This document shows positions 1 through 5,888 of a stretch of 16,222 bases of DNA, in pieces. The DNA lies in NCBI GenBank assembly GCA_937974275.1, contig CALJIF010000035.1:1-16222 (forward strand), given 5' to 3'. Within the stretch, counting starts at the first letter, position 1. Each line of letters begins with the position of its first letter. The notes under the pieces were generated by a model. It saw only the letters and a list, made by a program, of their open reading frames with translations. It made no database searches and had not been told where the DNA came from. The stretch comes from an uncultured Flavobacteriales bacterium (GTDB lineage Bacteria; Bacteroidota; Bacteroidia; Palsa-965). The position numbers were made by a program, and so were the translations under genes.

Positions 1-453
1 AAAGGTATAAGTGTGATTAAAATCCAGCCATTCCGGGCGCTTCAGCACAATAACACACAACGCAGTTATACGCATCACATTTAGAAAATGGATCACCGTT
101 ATACCAACAGGAATAAACCACAGCTTATGTTTCCATTGTCCGGGATACGCCACGATAAAAATGGCAAACAATGCAAATAGTGTTAATCCGTTGCAGGGAT
201 CACCAATCCACAACCCGTGTGTGCCGTCGATTCCTACAGTGCGAATAGTGGCGTTATCACTAATAAACGACTCGTAACCCATTAATTCCAACACATAAGC
301 AGTCCACAATGAAGAATCATTGATTACTAGCGTGTCGAGTTTTCCCCATGGGTGAATAACCCATTCGTACAGCATCAGCCAAAAAAGATAAAGGACAATA
401 AACAGCACGATGAAACGCACTATTTTATTGTCCTTCAAAAGACTTAGTTTCAT
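1..453 (-). CDS. Exosortase/archaeosortase-family transpeptidase (partial, 3' end outside window)
   Basis: Integral membrane cysteine transpeptidase expected to cut and re-anchor proteins bearing a short C-terminal sorting tail at the inner membrane. I translated this gene by hand: 151 codons from the ATG at 451-453 run open to the window edge, beginning MKLSLLKDNK. A transmembrane helix spans about residues 12-30, with further hydrophobic helices at about 90-103 and 110-123. The three family catalytic positions are all seen: Cys87 in GDPCNGL, Arg128 in FLNVMRI, and His147 in FNHTY. The frame is intact, so it looks functional; only the last part of the protein is missing. The ATG directly abuts the stop codon of the small PVDGG-tail protein upstream, a strong hint that the two form an enzyme-substrate pair. 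Which Bacteroidota exosortase subtype (XrtF, XrtN, XrtX, XrtY) this is cannot be decided by eye. Confidence 0.85.
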   Translation of the reverse strand, partial: MKLSLLKDNKIVRFIVLFIVLYLFWLMLYEWVIHPWGKLDTLVINDSSLWTAYVLELMGYESFISDNATIRTVGIDGTHGLWIGDPCNGLTLFALFAIFIVAYPGQWKHKLWFIPVGITVIHFLNVMRITALCVIVLKRPEWLDFNHTYTF

Positions 454-693
454 TTACGACTGCTGATCTCCGCCCGACTTCAGTTTATTATACAACTTCT
501 TACCTCCGAAAATTGCTGCTGCACCAACAGCCGCAAGAATTCCGCCGTCAACAGGAATGCACGGAGGCGGCCAGCACGGGGGATCTCCCGGCGGTGGAGG
601 AGGTGGTGGTGGTTGTGCGTTTCCGGTTTGAGTGAAAACAATTACACCCAAAACAGAAAGCATGATCAAATACAAATACTTCTTATTCTTCAT
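454..693 (-). CDS. Small secreted proline-rich protein with PID-CTERM-like (PVDGG) sorting tail
   Basis: A 79-residue precursor. Residues 1-26 form a signal peptide (basic MKNKKYLYL start, hydrophobic core, probable cleavage after GNA). Then come eight prolines in a row (28-35) and a short Cys/Trp/Pro segment with Cys40 and Cys45. The C-terminal tail has the three parts of an exosortase-type sorting signal: motif IPVDGG (46-51), a short hydrophobic Ala/Gly helix (52-63) and a basic end KKLYNKLK (65-72). This resembles the PID-CTERM signal of Bacteroidota, with Val in place of Ile. After both ends are processed only about 20-25 residues would remain. Its ATG overlaps the stop of the T9SS gene by one base (TAATG), and its stop abuts the exosortase start. 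The biological role is unknown; a processed surface peptide or an anchor for a glycan are possibilities. The sorting assignment is by motif recognition and gene adjacency. Confidence 0.8.
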   Translation of the reverse strand: MKNKKYLYLIMLSVLGVIVFTQTGNAQPPPPPPPPGDPPCWPPPCIPVDGGILAAVGAAAIFGGKKLYNKLKSGGDQQS

Positions 694-3326
694 TAGTAAT
701 ACAATTTCTTCGTTACCACTTCAGTTCCTTTCACAATACGAATCAGATAAATGCCGTGTGTATTAACGGTTCCGATATTTAATGTTTCTCCTGTTACCAT
801 ATGGCGAGCAGGAGCGATGATTTCTTTTCCTGTAATGTCGTAAACCGATACAACTACTTCCTGTGTTTCTTCGAAGTTGAACATCACCTTAATCATCTCT
901 GCAGCCATGAACGCTTGAGAAGAAGCATCGAGCGAACTTTGTACATGAGATAATGGTTTGTCGCAATCCGATTTACGGCTGAAGTGCAACACAAAATGAC
1001 GCTCTTCACCAACAGCACTTTCAAAGTTGTACACGTCATTGTCGTTCAACCAGGTTACAGTTCCGGTGTGCGTGTCTTCCAAATAAGCGCAGTTATAAGC
1101 AAACATGCGGTTCAGGTTTTGGAATGAAATTTTTTGAACACCCGGTGCAGAAGCAACAACTGTCAACGGAACTGCCACTTCTTCATCATAAGCGTGGATG
1201 TTGTTGTAGATGTAATTGTTACCAAATGCGTCGGATGAATAAATGCGTGAAGCATCTTCGTAAGGCGACTGAATGTATGGTAAGTCCAAATCGGCATCAC
1301 GTTCAAAAGTGGCATCATCACGGAATTGAATAACGGTTTGTTCTCCGCGCCCTGAAACTTCGTTGCTCACATTAATGATGATTTGATTTTCATCTTGTGC
1401 TGTACGAATTAACGCAGGAATCGAAGTGGTGTTTTTATGAGACTCTGCAAAGTTTACGGTTCCTGATGTATTCGCCAATACCATAAATCCTTGATTGGAC
1501 CCGATTACGCCACCATTAGGATTAGTAGCATAGGTTCCATTTTCTTGAAGTATCAGGAAGTTAGGACTTAACAAACCACCGTTTGATGCAACAAGACTCG
1601 CAAAGTCAATTGGACAAGCATACGGATTACCCAGAATATTATATCCTGCTCCGGCACCTCCTGCAGTAACTGCACGACTAACCGCACCAAAACTTGGGAT
1701 ACCTCGTGAATCATATATAAGAGGGGCAGTCAACGAATTTAGATTATCCGCCATCCAAAGCATATAGCCACGTCCTCGCTGCAATGCATGTGAGATAGTG
1801 GTTACATTGGTGTATGAATTAGTAGGTTCATTGTATAAGCGAACTGAACGGAAAATCGGACAACATGCATTGCCATCATTACCACCAACACCGCTCATGA
1901 AGAATCGCGTATCACCATCCCAATCAGCAAGCGTATTGCCATTGATTGGTGTAGATAGGTACTGCCAATAAGCAGTAGCCGGACCATTTACGAACGACTG
2001 CACGATCCAACCTGTTCCTGTTAAAGATGTACCGGAAACTAATGGAGCAATTCTGGCATAATTAGTGGCACCGGTTGCTAGCAGAACAATCGTTCCAGTT
2101 CCTGTTCCGAAGCTTGAATTATTTACGCGAAGCAAATTTTCAATTTGAACATTGCCATTAACCGTTACGCCTGTTGTATTATTGGAAGTTAAGTTGAAGA
2201 AGGTGGTTGTAGAAGTACCTGAAATGGTTTGTGCACCGTCTGTTCGGGTTAGGAAGACAGTTCCATTTTGCCCACTAAAGTTGCCGTTATTCGTGATATT
2301 TCCACGAATACGAATTGTGAAATTGGATACAGATACGTCTAAGGTACCGCTATTTATTGTCAACGCTCCGTTCACACTGATTGTATCATTCAATAAAACA
2401 GTACCGAAATTGTTCAGTGTTATGTTTTGAAAAAACTCTGTTGCTCCGCTTGTTCTGGTAACGGTCTGAACTCCGTTGCCGGTGAAATTTAAGGTTCCGA
2501 TTCCCGTTCCCGATGTGTTACCCTGTGACCAATTACCACCTAAGTTTATTTGTTGCCCTGCCCAATCTAATGTTGTTCCATTTGTAATAGTTAGATTTCC
2601 ACGTACTGTCAAAGCACCACCCGTCCAGGTTTTAGTGCCGGTGGTATTCATCAACTCCAGGTTATGATAAGTGGTACGTACAATTGTGTTCGTAAATGAA
2701 CTATTATACCGCACCGTATTACCCGGCGTTGAGAAATCGAAACCTGACCCGGCGAAGTTTCGAGCCACTGCCAGAAACGCATTAAAACCATTCAAAAACG
2801 TTCCCGTACCATTCGTTTGTATAGAACCGCCCGTTAAAGTGACGGAACCTTCGTTGATCAACGATGCTCCTGACTGAACATAAAAATAGTTGATTTTGTT
2901 GATGTTGGTTGTCGAAGTAATAATGGCATTACATCCGGTTTGGAATGTCCAGTTGCCCGGATTGGTATATTGTCCAACAATATCAATGGTTGTGTTCGCC
3001 CCGAAAAAGTACAGTGATGCAGTTCCCGTCGTGGATCCCTGACGGGTAAAATTACCTCGCAAACGCAACTGAAAACCGTTGTAGGCCAATGTTCCTCCCG
3101 TTGCAACTGTTAAGGCGCGGCAATCAGAAAGCGAAGCTAAATTCACGGAATGACCACTGTTAATCGTTACATCATCATCAGTGTCGGGAATACCATCTGT
3201 ATCTGCACCTGTAATGGTCCATGTACCGGGAACATTCCACGGACCTGATGCGAAACTCGAAAAAGTTGCAGCTGAACCTGTCAAGCTTAGGAAACCTAGA
3301 CCAATGATTGCGTAAAATATTTTCAT
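693..3326 (-). CDS. Large secreted repeat protein with T9SS type A C-terminal sorting domain
   Basis: Probable cell-surface or secreted protein exported by Sec and then T9SS; 877 residues from the chosen start. The frame is open up to 3347, but the ATG at 3324-3326 gives a clean signal peptide (MKIFYAIIGL, small residues before ATF), and a -7 promoter box lies over the upstream ATG. Numbering from the 3347 ATG: residues 27-70 carry the Trp-rich, Asp-rich module common in Bacteroidota surface proteins, with DTDGIPDTDDD and a VTINSGHSV strand. Residues about 154-407 hold Gly/Asn/Thr-rich repeats of about 78 residues, probably a beta-helix or stacked beta fold. Residue 570 onward has an ILGNPYACPIDF motif typical of T9SS cargo. 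RDDATFERDADLD (676-688) is another typical cargo motif. The last 75-80 residues (VSVYDITGKEI, GIYLIRIVKG, KKLYY) form the Por secretion tail. No catalytic domain is recognised, so adhesin or structural roles are likely. Confidence 0.9.
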   Translation of the reverse strand: MKIFYAIIGLGFLSLTGSAATFSSFASGPWNVPGTWTITGADTDGIPDTDDDVTINSGHSVNLASLSDCRALTVATGGTLAYNGFQLRLRGNFTRQGSTTGTASLYFFGANTTIDIVGQYTNPGNWTFQTGCNAIITSTTNINKINYFYVQSGASLINEGSVTLTGGSIQTNGTGTFLNGFNAFLAVARNFAGSGFDFSTPGNTVRYNSSFTNTIVRTTYHNLELMNTTGTKTWTGGALTVRGNLTITNGTTLDWAGQQINLGGNWSQGNTSGTGIGTLNFTGNGVQTVTRTSGATEFFQNITLNNFGTVLLNDTISVNGALTINSGTLDVSVSNFTIRIRGNITNNGNFSGQNGTVFLTRTDGAQTISGTSTTTFFNLTSNNTTGVTVNGNVQIENLLRVNNSSFGTGTGTIVLLATGATNYARIAPLVSGTSLTGTGWIVQSFVNGPATAYWQYLSTPINGNTLADWDGDTRFFMSGVGGNDGNACCPIFRSVRLYNEPTNSYTNVTTISHALQRGRGYMLWMADNLNSLTAPLIYDSRGIPSFGAVSRAVTAGGAGAGYNILGNPYACPIDFASLVASNGGLLSPNFLILQENGTYATNPNGGVIGSNQGFMVLANTSGTVNFAESHKNTTSIPALIRTAQDENQIIINVSNEVSGRGEQTVIQFRDDATFERDADLDLPYIQSPYEDASRIYSSDAFGNNYIYNNIHAYDEEVAVPLTVVASAPGVQKISFQNLNRMFAYNCAYLEDTHTGTVTWLNDNDVYNFESAVGEERHFVLHFSRKSDCDKPLSHVQSSLDASSQAFMAAEMIKVMFNFEETQEVVVSVYDITGKEIIAPARHMVTGETLNIGTVNTHGIYLIRIVKGTEVVTKKLYY
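2127..2888 (-). repeat. Protein-level tandem repeats, period about 78 residues
   Basis: Within the T9SS protein, a recurring block starts with an aromatic-x-N-[LI] strand followed by N-rich turns: YFYVQSG (154), YHNLELMNTTG (227), FQNITLNNFG (306) and FNLTSNNTTG (384). Each block then runs through a GALT(V/I)-type strand (GALTVRGNLT at 245, GALTINSGTL at 327) and an inner NFTG/TRTDG strand with QT(V/I). The spacing between starts is 73-79 residues. The DNA is diverged between copies, so this is an old protein repeat, not a recent DNA duplication. It probably represents stacked beta-solenoid units. Confidence 0.6.
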
Positions 3327-3344
3327 AGCATTTGCCTTAATGAA

Positions 3345-3352
3345 CAAAAATA
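3345..3352 (-). promoter_or_regulatory. Putative Bacteroidota -7 box for the T9SS/PVDGG/exosortase operon
   Basis: Read on the minus strand these bases are TATTTTTG, a full match to the Bacteroidota -7 consensus TAnnTTTG. Transcription would begin about seven bases downstream, near 3338, leaving a leader of roughly 12 bases before the ATG at 3326 and excluding the ATG at 3347. No clear -33 TTTG element is seen at the usual distance, so this is a tentative call. Confidence 0.45.
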
Positions 3353-3426
3353 TACATTTATTTCGTTAGGTGCGGCGTTTAGACCTGTAAAATATTGAAG
3401 CCGGTTTTTCCACAATTCCGTCGGTA

Positions 3427-3443
3427 ATTAACAAAATGTTAAT
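3427..3443. promoter_or_regulatory. Perfect inverted repeat, possible operator
   Basis: Arms ATTAACA and TGTTAAT are exact reverse complements separated by AAA. The repeat ends on the first base of the near-consensus -7 box of the polysaccharide operon (TAACTTTC, 3443-3450), which is a natural place for a repressor or activator. It is AT-rich and short, so chance cannot be excluded. Confidence 0.35.
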
Positions 3444-3450
3444 AACTTTC
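3443..3450 (+). promoter_or_regulatory. Near-consensus -7 box for the polysaccharide operon
   Basis: TAACTTTC differs from TAnnTTTG only at the last base. Transcription would begin near 3457, just at the first possible ATG (3459), which would favour the downstream ATG at 3495 as the real start of the Wzc-like gene. No convincing -33 element is seen. Confidence 0.3.
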
Positions 3451-3458
3451 GGCACTTT

Positions 3459-5870
3459 ATGACAGAGCGGCGCGCACTTCAAACCTCCGGAGGAATGCAG
3501 GATTTTAAAAAGTTCCTGCCATTTATTACCAACAATTGGTGGATTGTAGTGCTTGCAGTTGCCTTAGCAGCCGGTATCGGATGGTTGTACGTGTATAAAC
3601 TGGAAAAAGTTTACGCCGTAAGTACTCAGATACTGTTGAAATCTAATCAGGATTACAGCGCGGGTTCATTAATTACCGACTCTAAATACTACGGAAGCGT
3701 TGCCCGAACCTACATCGACAACTCCAACGAAATTAGGGTTATTAAGTCGAAAGATTTAATTGAAAAAGCTCTGGATCGCCTGGATCTGGACGTTTCGTAT
3801 TACCTCGTTGGGCGACTTCGTACCACAGAAGTGTATTCCGGTGTGCCGTTTTCAGTGAAAGTGATGAGCTTGCATTCGTCGTTGTATGAGCAGGATATGA
3901 AGTTTTTAATTACTTCACCGACAACGTTTGAGTTGTCATACCTCATGGATCAAACGGAGAATACGGTTAAGGGTAAATTCAACGAGGAATTGATCAGTCC
4001 GCATTTCCGATTAATGGTGACGTCTCGTGTAAATATTAAAGATAAGATCGCGGGTCCGAATCAGGCGAATTACCTCATTCGCCCACATCGTTTGGATTTC
4101 CTGACATCCAGCGTGGTTTCTCGTTTAACCGTTGAAAATCCTGAATACACGAATATTCTTAAAATTTCGTTGAATGATGTGATTCCTGAACGGGCAACGC
4201 GTTTTCTGGATACGTTATCTGCCGTTTACATTGAAAACTCCATTTTACAGCGTCTTGATGTCAATAAGAATACGTTGTTCTATATTGATAAGCAGATGGA
4301 TGAGGTTACCAATATTTTAAACAATATTGAAGACACGTTGCAGAATTATCGTGAGGAAAATTCAGTAATTGATTTAACCAGACAGTCTGATGATTATTTT
4401 AATAAATACATCAATTATCTGGATATGCAACGCATGTACGAGCTGCGTTTGAAGACGATGGATGATTTGGAGAATTACGTAATTGAAGATAAGGATCCGT
4501 CGTTTTTACCGCCTTACACATATGCTCCAAAGGACGATGAGTTTCAATCTCAAACACTTCAAAATCTGTATTTAATGCGAACGCGTTTGCATGAATTGCA
4601 GAACGTTGCCAAGCCTACTAACTTCTCGGTAAAATTGTTGCAGAATCAAATAGATTCTACAAAACGCGATTTGTTAGTTTACATCAATAACAACAGAAAA
4701 GCGATTAAGGATCAAATCGTCAACGTAGAACAGCAGATTGTATTTTATGAAGGCATTTTAAATGGTTTACCCGCTAAACAGCGCGGAATGCTCAATATTC
4801 AGCGTAAGCAGAAGGTAAACGAAGATATGTACACTTTCCTGTTACAGCGTCGGGCAAATACCATCATTTCCAGAGCCAGTATCGTTCCTGAAACACAGAT
4901 TATTGAAAAGCCACGATTTGCAGGGGTTGTTTATCCTAAAGAAAATGAGTTACTGCTTCGTTTTATTTTCGGAGGATTGGTATTGGGTGGATTAATTGCT
5001 GCAATTCGCATTTTATATTTCCACAGAATTCAATCGTATGATGAATTAAAATTACACACTAAATTACCTATACTTGGTGATGTCGTTTTCAATAAGACTG
5101 AAAAAGAACTGATGATCGCTGTGGAGTCGGATCCGAAATCTCCTATAGCTGAATCATTTAGAACAATACGTACCAACCTGCAGTTCATGACAGGAGGAAA
5201 AGGACCTCATGTTATTGTGTTAACATCCAATAGTCCCGGCGAAGGAAAAACATTTTGTTCTTTAAACCTGGCGGCAATTTTAGCCAAGAGCGGTAAGAAA
5301 GTTATCGTGTTGGAATTCGACTTGCACAAGCCACGAATTCAGGCCGGTTTTGGTGTTAAAGCAGAAAAAGGTATTTCAACCATTGCAGCAGGTAAGCACA
5401 GTATTGCAGAATGTATTGAACCTTCACGAATGGAAAATCTGGATGTCTTGTATTCCGGACCTATTCCTCCGAACCCATCCGAAATTGTAAGCTCGCCGGT
5501 GTTTGAAGATATAATTGAATATTGTAAGTCGACTTACGAATACGTTATTGTAGATACACCACCGGTAGGTTTAATTACCGATGCTCTCGCTATTACGTCA
5601 AAAGCCAATGTGCTTCTATTCGTCATCAATACCAAGTTCTCGTACCGTCATGCGTTGGAAAATGCGCATGAAATAGCGGCTATGAATCAAAACGTGCACT
5701 TCGGATTTATCCTGAACGGTGTAAAGCGAAAGAAGAACCGTTACTATTACAACCGCTACGGATATGGTTACGGATACGGTTATGGTAAAGGATATGGTTC
5801 TTACGGTTCTTATGGTTCATATGGTTCTTACGGATCATATGGTGATGAGCCACGTAAAAAGAAAAACTAA
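3459..5870 (+). CDS. Wzc-like polysaccharide co-polymerase / BY-type tyrosine autokinase
   Basis: Inner-membrane protein that controls polysaccharide chain length or export and autophosphorylates on tyrosines. Residues are numbered from the ATG at 3459 (803 residues). First membrane helix about 27-46, then a Wzz-type periplasmic part to about 495 with coiled-coil stretches (about 270-300, 365-440) and a GNVR-like segment before the second helix (about 499-520). The cytoplasmic kinase has Walker A SNSPGEGKT (590-598), Walker A' VIVLEFDLHKP (615-625, with Glu where Asp is usual) and Walker B YVIVDTPP (695-702). The tail (762-794) holds 14 tyrosines in YG and SYG repeats, the expected phosphorylation cluster. 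A second ATG at 3495 (MQDFKKFLPF) better fits family N-termini, but its GGAGG lies only one base upstream. First gene of the polysaccharide operon; 18 bases before the next gene. Confidence 0.93.
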   Translation: MTERRALQTSGGMQDFKKFLPFITNNWWIVVLAVALAAGIGWLYVYKLEKVYAVSTQILLKSNQDYSAGSLITDSKYYGSVARTYIDNSNEIRVIKSKDLIEKALDRLDLDVSYYLVGRLRTTEVYSGVPFSVKVMSLHSSLYEQDMKFLITSPTTFELSYLMDQTENTVKGKFNEELISPHFRLMVTSRVNIKDKIAGPNQANYLIRPHRLDFLTSSVVSRLTVENPEYTNILKISLNDVIPERATRFLDTLSAVYIENSILQRLDVNKNTLFYIDKQMDEVTNILNNIEDTLQNYREENSVIDLTRQSDDYFNKYINYLDMQRMYELRLKTMDDLENYVIEDKDPSFLPPYTYAPKDDEFQSQTLQNLYLMRTRLHELQNVAKPTNFSVKLLQNQIDSTKRDLLVYINNNRKAIKDQIVNVEQQIVFYEGILNGLPAKQRGMLNIQRKQKVNEDMYTFLLQRRANTIISRASIVPETQIIEKPRFAGVVYPKENELLLRFIFGGLVLGGLIAAIRILYFHRIQSYDELKLHTKLPILGDVVFNKTEKELMIAVESDPKSPIAESFRTIRTNLQFMTGGKGPHVIVLTSNSPGEGKTFCSLNLAAILAKSGKKVIVLEFDLHKPRIQAGFGVKAEKGISTIAAGKHSIAECIEPSRMENLDVLYSGPIPPNPSEIVSSPVFEDIIEYCKSTYEYVIVDTPPVGLITDALAITSKANVLLFVINTKFSYRHALENAHEIAAMNQNVHFGFILNGVKRKKNRYYYNRYGYGYGYGYGKGYGSYGSYGSYGSYGSYGDEPRKKKN
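5754..5842 (+). repeat. Short tandem repeats encoding the YG / SYG tyrosine tail
   Basis: The 3' end of the kinase gene consists of hexamer-like units such as GGTTAC/GGATAC/GGTTAT (Tyr-Gly) followed by five nine-base units of the type GGTTCTTAC or GGATCATAT (Gly-Ser-Tyr). The units differ at third codon positions (TAC/TAT, TCT/TCA, GGT/GGA), so the array is coding and not freshly expanded, though such arrays can change copy number by slippage. Confidence 0.7.
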
Positions 5871-5888
5871 TTAACTCCGATTAATTGT

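Larger units (their letters stand above)
3327..3458. other. Divergent intergenic region
   Basis: About 132 bases separate the leftward exosortase operon from the rightward polysaccharide operon. It is the only place in the window where the two transcription directions diverge. It holds a minus-strand -7 box (3345-3352), a perfect 7-bp-arm inverted repeat (3427-3443) and a near-consensus plus-strand -7 box (3443-3450). No small ORF or RNA gene is apparent in it. Confidence 0.7.

Noticed and set aside
1..453. Left-edge region as non-coding or as a broken gene
   Set aside because: Hand translation gives 151 uninterrupted codons with all three exosortase catalytic positions, so it is a real gene merely cut by the window edge.
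591..618. GGTGGAGGAGGTGG-type run as a G-quadruplex or repeat element
   Set aside because: It is the reverse strand of proline codons in the small secreted protein; G runs are too short for a convincing quadruplex.
1124..2877. Several plus-strand open frames of 63-92 codons opposite the T9SS gene
   Set aside because: They are antisense to a clearly coding gene with signal peptide, repeats and sorting domain, and they show no domain or hydrophobic pattern of their own. The Thr/Asn-rich codons of the T9SS gene leave the opposite strand open.
2858..3106. Second minus-strand frame of 82 codons inside the T9SS gene
   Set aside because: It overlaps the T9SS coding sequence in another frame, has no recognisable features and no start context.
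5754..5842. Short regular repeats as a CRISPR array or microsatellite outside genes
   Set aside because: Units are 6-9 bases with no spacers and keep the reading frame of the kinase tail.
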